Below are positions 53,983 to 62,323 of a DNA stretch of 64,000 bases, piece after piece. The position numbers and the translations under genes were made by a program. The first letter of the stretch is position 1. Every line of letters begins with the position of its first letter. The stretch is from Aliarcobacter sp. (GTDB taxonomy: Bacteria; Campylobacterota; Campylobacteria; Campylobacterales; Arcobacteraceae), in NCBI GenBank assembly GCA_028690445.1, contig JAQVBE010000001.1, positions 62,001 through 126,000 on the forward strand. The letters run 5' to 3'. A model generated the notes under the pieces. That model ran no database searches, had not been told where the DNA came from, and worked only from the letters and a program-made list of their open reading frames with translations.

Positions 53983-53994
53983 TTTTTGCTCCTA
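53972..53994 (+). terminator. Stem-loop at the end of rimK
   Basis: A perfect 8-bp stem (53972-53979 with 53987-53994) with a 7-base loop that contains the rimK stop codon. No T-run follows, so it is a weak terminator candidate. Confidence 0.4.
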
Positions 53995-54007
53995 GAAAAT
54001 AGTTTAA

Positions 54008-54157
54008 TTATAAGTCAAAGTTTCTCTTAGCTCTTGTTCTATTTACAAGGACACAAATTAAAATAAAAGTTCGCTCTTTTGAAGTGACAATTTTTTCAAA
54101 CTCTTTCATCCAACTTTTAAAATCATTATTATCTTTTAATAAGTTTGATATTAACAT
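54008..54157 (-). CDS. Possible 49-residue small protein in the rimK-thioredoxin gap
   Basis: The 267-base gap between rimK and the thioredoxin gene has an open minus-strand frame of 49 residues, starting MLISNLLKDNNDFKSWMKEF and ending VNRTRAKRNFDL. Its composition is more protein-like (mixed, charged, with a hydrophobic core TFILICVLV) than the surrounding AT-rich noise. No ribosome-binding site is seen at the ATG; a second in-frame ATG would give 33 residues. It could be a small gene, a decayed remnant or chance. I see nothing else in this gap except a likely -10 box near 54219. Confidence 0.3.
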   Translation of the reverse strand: MLISNLLKDNNDFKSWMKEFEKIVTSKERTFILICVLVNRTRAKRNFDL

Positions 54158-54218
54158 AAAATATATAATAAAATCTTATAATATTAAATATATAAACAAA
54201 CTCTTTACAAAGATTAAA

Positions 54219-54224
54219 TATAAT
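54219..54224 (+). promoter_or_regulatory. Probable -10 element for the thioredoxin-dsbD genes
   Basis: TATAAT lies 25 bases before the thioredoxin ATG, after an AT-rich gap. AAAAGG follows as the ribosome-binding site. Confidence 0.45.
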
Positions 54225-54249
54225 GAAAAAAATAAAAAGGTAGTAAAAA

Positions 54250-54612
54250 ATGAAAAAAATATTCTTAATATTTTTAATTAGCGTAATGGGTGTTTATGCC
54301 TATGAAGAGTTAAATATAGATAATTTTGAAGAAAAAATAAAAGATAAAAATGTAATTGTGGATTTTTATGCTCCATGGTGTCCTCCTTGTAAAATTGTGG
54401 CAAATAATTTAGAAAATTTTAATATTTCAAAACCTAAAAACGTTCATATCTATAAAGTAAATGTTGATGATGAACTAAATCTTGCTAAAAAATACGGAGT
54501 TTCTGCACTTCCAACTTTGATTTATTTTAAAAATGGTAAAGTTGTAAAAGATTATGTTGGTGTTTTAAATTCTGATGAGTTACTTCAAGCATCTAAAGAA
54601 AATTTTAAATAA
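54250..54612 (+). CDS. Periplasmic thioredoxin-like protein
   Basis: A 120-residue thioredoxin-fold protein with a signal peptide (residues 1 to about 17, cleavage near VYAYEE). The redox site is WCPPC, Cys44 and Cys47, within VDFYAPWCPPCKIV, and the cis-proline is in SALPTLIYF. It is probably a periplasmic reductant or oxidoreductase that gets electrons from DsbD, whose gene starts 11 bases later. The CPPC site differs from the CGPC of cytoplasmic thioredoxin. Confidence 0.85.
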   Translation: MKKIFLIFLISVMGVYAYEELNIDNFEEKIKDKNVIVDFYAPWCPPCKIVANNLENFNISKPKNVHIYKVNVDDELNLAKKYGVSALPTLIYFKNGKVVKDYVGVLNSDELLQASKENFK

Positions 54613-54623
54613 AGATAAATTAA

Positions 54624-56366
54624 ATGAAAAAACTTTTATTATTAATATGTACTTTTATATACTCATTTTCAGCTGGATTAAACCAAGAATTTTTAGAACC
54701 TAATGAGGCTTTTAAACCAACTTTCACAAAAAATGAAACTAGCATAAATTTTAAATTAGATTTAGGTCGAGATATTTATTTGTATGATGATAAATTAAAA
54801 GTTTTTATTGTAAAACCCGAGAAAATCGAGATTACAAAAGAGATAAATATTCCAAAAGCAGTAGCCTATGAAGAGTTTATAGTTCAATTCAATAATTTAG
54901 ATTTAACTATTCCTTTTAGTTTATTAAAATCAAAAGTTGATTTAAATGAGTATGAAATAGAAGTTAAATTTCAAGGTTGTTCAAAACTTGGACTTTGTTA
55001 TGCTCCTATGAGTGAAAAATATTTGCTTACATTTGATAATAATATTTCAAAAATACAGACTAAAAAGGAAGAACAAAAAGTTGAAATTACAGCTTTAAAT
55101 GAAACAGATTCAATTGCAAATAGTTTAAAAAATGGAAATTTACTTCTAGTTTTAGCAACATTTTTTGGTTTTGGATTATTACTTTCTTTAACTCCTTGTG
55201 TTTTTCCGATGATTCCAATTTTGTCATCTATTATTGTTGGTGCTTCAAAAAGTGAAGTTATGAGCGCAAAAAAAGGTTTCTTTTTATCTTTGATTTATGT
55301 ACTTTCTATGAGTGTTGCTTATACAATTGCAGGAATTATTGCAGGAATTTTTGGAGCAAACTTGCAAGTTGCCCTTCAAAATCCTTATGTCTTAGTTGCG
55401 TTTGCTCTAATTTTTGTGGCATTAGCTTTTTCTATGTTTGGATATTTTGAGATAAAACTTCCTCAATCCATCCAAACAAAACTTAATAAAACAACAGATG
55501 GAAAAGAAAAACAAGGAATAATTGGAGTTGCAATAATGGGATTTTTATCAGCTTTAATAGTTGGTCCTTGTGTTGCTCCACCACTTGCAGGTGCTTTGGT
55601 TTATATAGGTCAAACGGGTAATGCTGTTCTTGGTGGAATGGCTTTATTTGTTATGAGTTTAGGAATGGGCGTTCCACTTTTACTTATTGGTTTAGGTGCT
55701 GGAAGATTTATGCCAAAACCTGGTGGTTGGATGGAAAACATTACTAAAATTTTTGGAATTATAATGTTAGGAGTTGCTATTTGGCTACTTGACAGAGTTT
55801 TGAGTCCTTCAATTATTATGTCTTTATGGGCATTATTATTCCTAGCAACGGCAATATATTTAAAAACTCAATCAAATATGTTTGCTGAATTAGCTAGTTC
55901 CATTTTATTTATTTTAGGAGTAGTTTTGTTGGTTGGACTTATAAGTGGTTCTACAAATCCATTAAAACCACTTGAAAAGTTGACAGGTTCTGCAAATATA
56001 ATAAAAGAGGATAAATTAGTCTTTCATAAAATTAAAAATATAAGTGAACTAGAATTTGCAATTAAAAATTCAAATAAACCTGTAATGTTAGATTTTTGGG
56101 CTTCATGGTGCGTGTCTTGTAAGGAGATGGAAGAGATAACTTTTAAGGATGAAGAGGTTATGAAAAAACTTCAAAACTTTACACTTTTAACAGCTGATAT
56201 TACAAAAAATAATGATGAAGATAAGGCTTTACAAAAAATGTTTGGAGTTGTAGGTCCTCCTGCACTTATTTTTTGGGATAAAGATAAAAAGGAAGTAAAT
56301 TCTTCTAAAATAGTTGGATATAAAAATCCAAAAGAATTTTTAGAAATATTAAATAAAAACTTTTAA
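54624..56366 (+). CDS. dsbD: Thiol:disulfide interchange protein DsbD
   Basis: A 580-residue protein that moves electrons from cytoplasmic thioredoxin to the periplasm. It has a signal peptide (1-17) and the N-terminal alpha domain with two cysteines (FQGCSKLGLCYAP). A CcdA-like membrane domain with eight segments follows (about 170-410; Cys in LTPCVFPMIP and in VGPCVAPPLAG). The C-terminal thioredoxin-like gamma domain has WCVSC (Cys496, Cys499). The length and three-domain order are those of full DsbD. It shares a transcript with the periplasmic thioredoxin and with the permease that begins two bases later. Confidence 0.94.
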   Translation: MKKLLLLICTFIYSFSAGLNQEFLEPNEAFKPTFTKNETSINFKLDLGRDIYLYDDKLKVFIVKPEKIEITKEINIPKAVAYEEFIVQFNNLDLTIPFSLLKSKVDLNEYEIEVKFQGCSKLGLCYAPMSEKYLLTFDNNISKIQTKKEEQKVEITALNETDSIANSLKNGNLLLVLATFFGFGLLLSLTPCVFPMIPILSSIIVGASKSEVMSAKKGFFLSLIYVLSMSVAYTIAGIIAGIFGANLQVALQNPYVLVAFALIFVALAFSMFGYFEIKLPQSIQTKLNKTTDGKEKQGIIGVAIMGFLSALIVGPCVAPPLAGALVYIGQTGNAVLGGMALFVMSLGMGVPLLLIGLGAGRFMPKPGGWMENITKIFGIIMLGVAIWLLDRVLSPSIIMSLWALLFLATAIYLKTQSNMFAELASSILFILGVVLLVGLISGSTNPLKPLEKLTGSANIIKEDKLVFHKIKNISELEFAIKNSNKPVMLDFWASWCVSCKEMEEITFKDEEVMKKLQNFTLLTADITKNNDEDKALQKMFGVVGPPALIFWDKDKKEVNSSKIVGYKNPKEFLEILNKNF

Positions 56367-56368
56367 TA

Positions 56369-57115
56369 GTGGAACTTTTAATTGAATTCTTGATTGTTTT
56401 TTCAATAATAATATTTTTTTCTTCTTTAGTTCATGGGAGTATTGGATTTGGTTTTCCAATGATTGCTACGCCACTTTTGGCTATGGCTACAGATATGAAA
56501 ACTGCTATTTTATATATTGCAATTCCTACTCTTTTGATTAATCTTATTAGTATATATAGTGAAGGGAATTTTTTACAAGCCATAAAAAAGTTTTATCCTT
56601 TGGCTCTTATTGGTATGATTGGAAGTGCAATTGGTACTCAAATATTAATATATAGTAGTTCTGAACTTTTTAAATTGTTATTGGCTTTTTCAATATTTTT
56701 ATATTTATTTATTCAAAAATTTAAAATTCAAATGCATTGGATTAGAGAAAAGAAAATAATATCAATGGTTGTATTTGGTTTGTTTGCAGGAATAATCGGT
56801 GGTTTAACCAATGTAATGGCTTCTATTCTGATAATTTATTCACTTGAATCAAAACATACAAAAAAAGAGATAATCCAATCAACAAATTTATGTTTTTTAT
56901 TTGGAAAAGTAATTCAGATAGTTTTATTCACACTTCATGGTTCATTTAATCAAGAGTTATTAACTATTTCATTTAGTAGCTTAGTTGTTGTTGCAGTAGC
57001 AATGTTTATAGGACTTAAAGTAAAAGATAAGATACCCCAAGAGAGTTATAGAAAAGTTGTAAAAATAGTACTATTTTTAATAGCTTGTGTTTTAGTTTTT
57101 CAAACAATTATTTAA
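56369..57115 (+). CDS. TauE/SafE-family permease
   Basis: A 248-residue membrane protein with about seven to eight hydrophobic segments of the TauE/SafE (DUF81) family, which export or import small anions such as sulfite or sulfoacetate. The duplicated family motif appears as VHGSIGFGFPMIATPLLA in the first half and GLFAGIIGGLTNVMASIL in the second. The start is GTG at 56369, two bases after dsbD, so it is in the same operon; a link to sulfur redox chemistry is inferred. The transcript ends at the hairpin that overlaps its stop. Confidence 0.82.
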   Translation: MELLIEFLIVFSIIIFFSSLVHGSIGFGFPMIATPLLAMATDMKTAILYIAIPTLLINLISIYSEGNFLQAIKKFYPLALIGMIGSAIGTQILIYSSSELFKLLLAFSIFLYLFIQKFKIQMHWIREKKIISMVVFGLFAGIIGGLTNVMASILIIYSLESKHTKKEIIQSTNLCFLFGKVIQIVLFTLHGSFNQELLTISFSSLVVVAVAMFIGLKVKDKIPQESYRKVVKIVLFLIACVLVFQTII

Positions 57116-57147
57116 AAGAGAGATTTCTTTCTCTCTTTTAAATTTTT
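57111..57147. terminator. Bidirectional terminator between the permease and the DASS transporter
   Basis: A perfect 13-bp stem (57111-57123 with 57130-57142, 6-base loop) followed by TTTTT lies between the stops of two convergent genes. It has A and T runs in both directions. Confidence 0.8.
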
Positions 57148-58552
57148 AGATAAATATAAATGCACCTAAAATCATAACACCTAGATATAAAGCTCCAAAT
57201 ATTGCTCCTAAAGCCCACCATCTAGCTTGAGAAATATATCCTGCTCCATACCAAATAGGAGATGGTCCAGTCCCATAAGGAGTTATAATTCCCATAACAC
57301 CAAGGCTTCCCGCTAAAATAATAGTAAAAGGAACAACTTGTTCTGGAGTTAAAAGACTAACTGCGATAGCCATAAAGATTGGAATAAGTGCAGTAACATG
57401 AGCTGTAACACTTGCAAAAAAGTAGTGTAACAAGAAAAATAGAACAAGTAATGAAATAATAAGAGTTGTTGGAGCCATCCCTGATAACATTGCTTGTGTA
57501 TTTGTTCCAATCCATGCTAAAACACCAACTTTTTGAAGTCCAGATGCCATTGCAACTAAAGATGAAAACCAAATTAAAACGTCAAATGCAGCTTTATTAG
57601 AAATCAAATCATCCCAAGTGATAACATTTGTTAAAACCATAACTGCAACTATTGAAATTGCCACTGTTGTTGAATCTACACCTAATTCTGTTCCAAATAT
57701 CCATAGAACCAATGCAACTGTTGCAAGTCCTGCCATTAAATACTCTTTAAATGTAATTGCACCTAATGTTTTTAATTCTTCTGCTGCCCAAGCTGGAGCT
57801 TCAGGAGATTTTTTTTGAGTTGGTGGATAAACTACATAAGTAAGCCAAGGAGTAAGTAAAAATAATGGAATCATAAGTGGTAACATAACAGATGACCATT
57901 CAACCCAACTAATTGCGTGTCCTGTGCTTTTAGTAATTAAATCAACTGCAAGTAAGTTTGGGGCAAGAGCTGTTAAAAACATAGAACTTGTAACACAAGT
58001 AGTTGCAATTGCAACCCATGAAATATAAGCACCTAATTTTCTTGGATCCTTATCTGGATATGAATCAAAAATATGTGGAATATTAATAGCTACAGGATAA
58101 ACCGACCCACCGCTTCTTGCAGTGTTTGATGGCATAAATGGAGCTAATACTAAATCTGAAAATGCAACAGCATATCCAAGACCTAATGAGCTTTTACCCA
58201 TGTATTTAATCATAATTAAGGATACTCTTCGTCCAAGACCTGTTTTTTTGTAACCAAGTGCAAACATAAATGCTGCAAAGATTAACCAAATAACACTATT
58301 TGAAAATCCAGATAACGCCCAAGTAATACCATCTTTTGGACTTCCCATTAATCCTAAAAGTGCAATAACTGAAATACCTGTAAATCCTACAAGTGCTGCT
58401 GGAACTGGCTCAAGAATAAGACCTACTACAACTGCAAAAAAGATTGCTAAGAAATGCCAACCATTTTGTGTTAATCCAGTTGGTGCTGGAATAAACCAAA
58501 GAATGATTATTAACGCGATTGGAATAATCATTTTTATTGCTTTACTAGACAT
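57146..58552 (-). CDS. DASS-family sodium/dicarboxylate (citrate/sulfate-type) transporter
   Basis: A 468-residue polytopic permease with about 12 hydrophobic segments, of the divalent anion:Na+ symporter family (CitT/YflS/SdcS group). The first substrate motif is seen as MPSNTARSGGSVYPVAINI (Ser-Asn-Thr), and a second region shows ITPYGTGPSPIWYGAGYI. It probably takes up or exchanges C4-dicarboxylates, 2-oxoglutarate or similar acids, which suits an organism that lives on organic acids. AGGAGGA, the best ribosome-binding site in the window, precedes its ATG. Confidence 0.87.
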   Translation of the reverse strand: MSSKAIKMIIPIALIIILWFIPAPTGLTQNGWHFLAIFFAVVVGLILEPVPAALVGFTGISVIALLGLMGSPKDGITWALSGFSNSVIWLIFAAFMFALGYKKTGLGRRVSLIMIKYMGKSSLGLGYAVAFSDLVLAPFMPSNTARSGGSVYPVAINIPHIFDSYPDKDPRKLGAYISWVAIATTCVTSSMFLTALAPNLLAVDLITKSTGHAISWVEWSSVMLPLMIPLFLLTPWLTYVVYPPTQKKSPEAPAWAAEELKTLGAITFKEYLMAGLATVALVLWIFGTELGVDSTTVAISIVAVMVLTNVITWDDLISNKAAFDVLIWFSSLVAMASGLQKVGVLAWIGTNTQAMLSGMAPTTLIISLLVLFFLLHYFFASVTAHVTALIPIFMAIAVSLLTPEQVVPFTIILAGSLGVMGIITPYGTGPSPIWYGAGYISQARWWALGAIFGALYLGVMILGAFIFI

Positions 58553-58710
58553 AAAATCCTCCTAATGAATTTTTTATATTATATTATTATTTGAATACAA
58601 ATAAGATTATAAATTTTTTAAGATAACTGAAATATAGGTAAATTGAATAATTATTCATTAATTATTTATTTAATTTTTTAATATAAAATTAGCATTTATC
58701 TAAGATTTGA

Positions 58711-58716
58711 TATACT
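58711..58716 (+). promoter_or_regulatory. Probable -10 element for the cobalamin cluster
   Basis: TATACT lies 29 bases before the cobT-like ATG in the 192-base divergent gap. The gap is too AT-rich and too short of conserved boxes for a cobalamin riboswitch; I see none. Confidence 0.4.
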
Positions 58717-58744
58717 TCCTAAAAATTACAAATAAAGGGTACAG

Positions 58745-59812
58745 ATGAACTTTGAAACGATTTTAGGAAGTGTTGATTTTTTAGAATTTTTAAGAGGTAA
58801 AAAAGCTACATTTTTATTAAGTGCAAGTGTTACAAAAACTTGTGAAATTCCACAAATCTCTCAGGCTGGAATTCCTGGAAAACTATATTTAACACCAGCT
58901 TTGGATGCAGAATTTTTGTGTACAAAGCAAGTAAGGTCAATGCCAAATATTGCCCAAACTCCAAAAGGTGTACCAACACCTGCCCTAATTACAAGAGCAA
59001 TACATGAATTAAAAGCTTTTTCAAATATTGAAATATTAGATTTAGGTTTAGATGTAGTTCCTCAAATTGGTTATTTTAAAATCCATAATTTTAATATTAA
59101 AGCAAGTGCTAGAATTGATGATGGAGCAAAAATACCTGCGTTGGAAGTTTTCCAAAAAGGAATAGAATTTGGTCAGAATTTTCAAACTTCTGACGATTAT
59201 ATTATTCTTGCAGAGTCAATTCCAGCAGGAACTACGACAGCAAATGCAACAGGTTTAGCATTAGCTTATGAATGTGAAGGTTATTTTTCAAGTTCATACA
59301 AAAATAATCCAAGTGATATAAAAAATCAAACAATAGAAAAAGCTCTAAAAAGAGTAAATCTAAATGGTGATTTATTTGAAATTCTTTCAAGTGTAAGTGA
59401 TAATATGATTATTTTTAATGCTGGATTTATACTTGGAAGTAGGGCAAATAATCTGAAAATTGTTCTTGCTGGTGGAACTCAAATGGCGGCTGTTTTACTT
59501 GTGGTAAATTCAGTTTTAAGAAGTATGGAGGGAAGTATTGATTCTTTAAATCTTGCTCTTTGCACAACAAAATGGATAAATAAAGATGAAAACTCAAATA
59601 TTAAAGCACTTTTAGAACAACTTGATTTTCCAATAAATGCTTATGCAAGTGATTTTGATTTTAGTGAATCTTCACATCCTGCTCTTAAACTTTATGACAA
59701 AGGTGAAGCAAAAGAAGGCGTTGGTTGTGGTGGTGCTTTGTGTTATGCAGCAATTAATGGGTTAACAAAAAAAGAAGTTACAAAAAAAATTGAGAGTTTT
59801 TTAGGAGCTTAA
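58745..59812 (+). CDS. cobT: Archaeal/cyanobacterial-type NaMN:DMB phosphoribosyltransferase-like protein (UPF0284)
   Basis: A 355-residue protein resembling the UPF0284 family (nicotinate-mononucleotide-dependent phosphoribosyltransferase CobT of archaea and cyanobacteria) rather than the typical bacterial CobT. Family blocks are FLLSASVTKTCEIPQISQAG (20 residues), GVPTPALITRAIHEL, ILAESIPAGTTTANATGLAL and IVLAGGTQMAAVLLVV. It would activate a lower-ligand base for cobalamin. The location upstream of cobU and cobS supports this. GGGTAC and AAAGGG precede the ATG. The SGNH lipoprotein gene starts one base after its stop. Confidence 0.8.
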   Translation: MNFETILGSVDFLEFLRGKKATFLLSASVTKTCEIPQISQAGIPGKLYLTPALDAEFLCTKQVRSMPNIAQTPKGVPTPALITRAIHELKAFSNIEILDLGLDVVPQIGYFKIHNFNIKASARIDDGAKIPALEVFQKGIEFGQNFQTSDDYIILAESIPAGTTTANATGLALAYECEGYFSSSYKNNPSDIKNQTIEKALKRVNLNGDLFEILSSVSDNMIIFNAGFILGSRANNLKIVLAGGTQMAAVLLVVNSVLRSMEGSIDSLNLALCTTKWINKDENSNIKALLEQLDFPINAYASDFDFSESSHPALKLYDKGEAKEGVGCGGALCYAAINGLTKKEVTKKIESFLGA

Positions 59813-59813
59813 A

Positions 59814-60470
59814 ATGAAAAGAAATATTTTCCTAACTCTTTTAGTATTTGTGATTTTTAGTGGATGTAGCTTAAAAGAAGAGACAAAAATGGAAGATTGG
59901 AAAATTCAAAATGACCCATATTACAAACATAAAAAAAGTCAATTTGATGTTTTATCACAAAATGATAGATATGAAACTATTATGCTTGGGGATTCTATTA
60001 CTGATGAAGGTTCATGGGATGAGCTACTAAATAAAGATACTATTCAAAATAGAGGAATTAGTGGAGATACTACAAGTGGAGTTTTAGATAGATTAGATAG
60101 TGTAAATAAAAATATTCAACAAGTTTTCATAATGATAGGTGTAAATGATATTATGAGAGGAAAAGAAGTTGATGAGATTTATGCAAATTATCTAAAAATA
60201 ATTCAAACTTTTAGAGATAAAAATATAAAAGTATATATTCAATCAACACTTTATATTGGGGAAACAAGAAAAGCAAACTTTAATCCTAAAATTGAAGAGC
60301 TAAATAAGAGATTAGAAAAATATGCAAAAGAAAATAAACTTGTTTTTATAAATCTAAATCATATTTTAGCACCTCACAAAGTCTTAAAAAAAGAGTTTAC
60401 ATTTGATGATTTACATTTAAATGGAACAGCCTATAAACTTTGGGCTAAAGAGATTAAAAAATATTTCTAG
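59814..60470 (+). CDS. SGNH/GDSL-family lipoprotein hydrolase
   Basis: A 218-residue lipoprotein with lipobox IFSGC (Cys18). All four SGNH blocks are present: LGDSITDEG (Ser61), RGISGDTTSG with Gly, GVNDIM with Asn, and DDLHLNG with Asp and His near the end. Such enzymes are esterases or deacetylases of glycans, lipids or peptidoglycan; the substrate is unknown. It is co-directional and one base after cobT, but it has no evident role in cobalamin synthesis. Confidence 0.85.
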   Translation: MKRNIFLTLLVFVIFSGCSLKEETKMEDWKIQNDPYYKHKKSQFDVLSQNDRYETIMLGDSITDEGSWDELLNKDTIQNRGISGDTTSGVLDRLDSVNKNIQQVFIMIGVNDIMRGKEVDEIYANYLKIIQTFRDKNIKVYIQSTLYIGETRKANFNPKIEELNKRLEKYAKENKLVFINLNHILAPHKVLKKEFTFDDLHLNGTAYKLWAKEIKKYF

Positions 60471-60483
60471 TATAGGATAATTT

Positions 60484-61086
60484 ATGGAAATTTTCATTTC
60501 AACATTTTTAAAAATATTTTTTTTAATGACACCTTTTTTTGTTTTAACTATGTTTTTAACTATGACGCAAGATGCAACAGTTAAACAAAGAAAAGCTTTG
60601 GCTATTAAGGTTACTATTTCCGTAATAGTGGTAAGTTTTACATTACTTTTTTTTGGAAAACATATTTTTTCAGTTTTTGGAATAACTTTAGATGCTTTTA
60701 GAATTGGAGCTGGGGCTTTATTATTTTTAACGGCAATTGATTTAGTACGAGGAAAAGAACATCATGAATCAAATATTGATGATAAAGAAATTTCCCAATT
60801 AGCAGTTGTTCCTTTATCTATGCCAATGATAATTGGACCGGGAACTACTGGTATTTTACTTGTTATGGGAGCAACTTTAGATGATACTTCGAGTTTTATA
60901 ATTGGAACAATAGCGCTTTTAACTGCTGTTTTGATTATTGGATTGATGTTATACACTGCAAGTTTTATTGAAGAGTTTGTGGGTAAAGAAGCCTTAAGTG
61001 TTGTTTCAAAAATTACAGGTTTGATTTTAGCGGCACTTTCTGCTCAAATAGTATTTACTGGTATTAAAAACTTTTTAGGATTATGA
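60484..61086 (+). CDS. MarC-family membrane protein
   Basis: A 200-residue protein with six hydrophobic segments of the MarC (UPF0056) family. The family blocks FFLMTPFFVLTMFLTMTQD near the N-terminus, RIGAGALLFLTAIDLV and AVVPLSMPMIIGPGTTGILLV are clear. MarC proteins have no established function; the old link to multiple antibiotic resistance was withdrawn. It overlaps the cobU start by four bases and so is embedded in the cobalamin transcript. Confidence 0.85.
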   Translation: MEIFISTFLKIFFLMTPFFVLTMFLTMTQDATVKQRKALAIKVTISVIVVSFTLLFFGKHIFSVFGITLDAFRIGAGALLFLTAIDLVRGKEHHESNIDDKEISQLAVVPLSMPMIIGPGTTGILLVMGATLDDTSSFIIGTIALLTAVLIIGLMLYTASFIEEFVGKEALSVVSKITGLILAALSAQIVFTGIKNFLGL

Positions 61087-61580
61087 TGAAAATATTTTAT
61101 TTTGGTGGACAAAAATCTGGTAAAACAAAAGCTGGAATCAAAAAGGCTTTAGAACTATCAACAAATGAAAAACCATATTATGTGGCAACTTACGATAACT
61201 CATTTGGTGATGATTCTATGCAAAATAGAATAGATAAACATATTATTGAAAGAGAAGAAGATTTTATTACTATTGAAGAATCAAAAGATTTGACAAAAAT
61301 AGTTGAAAAAGATAAGACTTATTTAATAGATTGTGTATCTATGTGGCTTTTTAATAATCTTGAAAATAAAGAAGAAACTCTAAAAACACAGCTTCAAGAG
61401 ATTTGCAAGATAAACGCAAATATAATTTTTATTTTAAATGATGTTTCTTGTGGAATAATTCCTCTTGATAAAGAATCACGAAAATTTGTCGATTTCTCAG
61501 GGCTTATTGGACAAGAGTTAGCAAAACTTTGTGATGAGGTTTATGAGGTAAAATATGGAATTGAAAGAAGATTAAAATGA
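61083..61580 (+). CDS. cobU: Adenosylcobinamide kinase / phosphate guanylyltransferase
   Basis: A 165-residue bifunctional enzyme that phosphorylates adenosylcobinamide and then attaches GMP. The P-loop GGQKSGKT is at residues 8-15. The histidine region RIDKHIIEREEDFITIEE is where CobU forms its guanylyl intermediate (usually an HxxxRP motif; here HIIEREE), and LIDCVSMWLFNNL and IFILNDVSCGIIPLDKESR (parts) are the other family blocks. Start is ATG at 61083 or 61086. It overlaps MarC and cobS by four bases each. Confidence 0.85.
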   Translation: MMKIFYFGGQKSGKTKAGIKKALELSTNEKPYYVATYDNSFGDDSMQNRIDKHIIEREEDFITIEESKDLTKIVEKDKTYLIDCVSMWLFNNLENKEETLKTQLQEICKINANIIFILNDVSCGIIPLDKESRKFVDFSGLIGQELAKLCDEVYEVKYGIERRLK

Positions 61581-62323
61581 AACAAATATTAAACGCTTTT
61601 TTCTTTGCACTTTCTTATTTTTCTATAATTCCCGTATTTGTAAAAAATATGGAAATAACAAATGAAACTTATAAATATACTTTGGTTTTACTTCCACTTG
61701 TTGGCGCTATTTTAGCTTCACTTGTAATAGTTTTAAATCTAGGTTTAAATGAGTTTTTTAATCCTTTATATTCTGCCTTTGTTTGCGCAGTTGTATATCT
61801 AGCACTTTATGGATTTATTCACACAGAAGCAATAATTGATGTGGTTGATGCTTGGTTTGCCTCATATAGTGGAAAAGATGCTTATAAAATCATGAAAGAG
61901 TCAACTATTGGAGCAATTGGTGCTTTATATGGAGTTGCTTTTGTTTTATTGAAAGTTGGAATACTCACTTATGTTTTATATGAAAAACAATATATTTTGT
62001 TTTTACTAGTTTGTATTTTTTCAAGATTGAATTTGATTTATCTTCTTGGATATTTTAAATTTAGTAAAGATAGTTTTTTATCTTTGGCTTTTGCAAATGG
62101 CGGAGTTTTACAGCTAAAAATTTTTGCTTTGATTTATGTGATTATTGCATTTTTTATTGGAGTAAATGTTTTGGTTTTATTTGTTTTAAGTTTGGCAAGT
62201 TTTTATGTTATTTTAAAAATCTTAAACAATAAATTTGCTTTTGTAAATGGCGATTGTTTGGGATTTACTCTTGAACACACAGAATTAATACTTTTAAATA
62301 TAGGACTAGCGATAATATTATGA
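61577..62323 (+). CDS. cobS: Adenosylcobinamide-GDP ribazoletransferase (cobalamin synthase)
   Basis: A 248-residue membrane enzyme with about six to seven hydrophobic segments that joins adenosylcobinamide-GDP with alpha-ribazole. The family blocks are ALSYFSIIPVF at the N-terminus, the conserved acidic motif HTEAIIDVVDAWFASYSG (the usual DGLADTADG region, altered), and KIMKESTIGAIGALYG. Overlaps of four bases at both ends put it in the cobU-cobS-cobD group. The altered acidic motif (IDVVDAW) deserves a check of activity. Confidence 0.85.
   Translation: MKQILNAFFFALSYFSIIPVFVKNMEITNETYKYTLVLLPLVGAILASLVIVLNLGLNEFFNPLYSAFVCAVVYLALYGFIHTEAIIDVVDAWFASYSGKDAYKIMKESTIGAIGALYGVAFVLLKVGILTYVLYEKQYILFLLVCIFSRLNLIYLLGYFKFSKDSFLSLAFANGGVLQLKIFALIYVIIAFFIGVNVLVLFVLSLASFYVILKILNNKFAFVNGDCLGFTLEHTELILLNIGLAIIL

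Noticed and set aside
54084-54281. 65-residue plus-strand open frame before the thioredoxin gene
   Set aside because: Composed almost only of Ile, Lys, Asn, Ser and Tyr from AT-rich intergenic DNA, and it runs into the thioredoxin gene out of frame.
58553-58744. Cobalamin riboswitch upstream of the cob cluster
   Set aside because: The 192-base gap is nearly all A and T and shows no B12-box or conserved helices; only a -10 box is supported.
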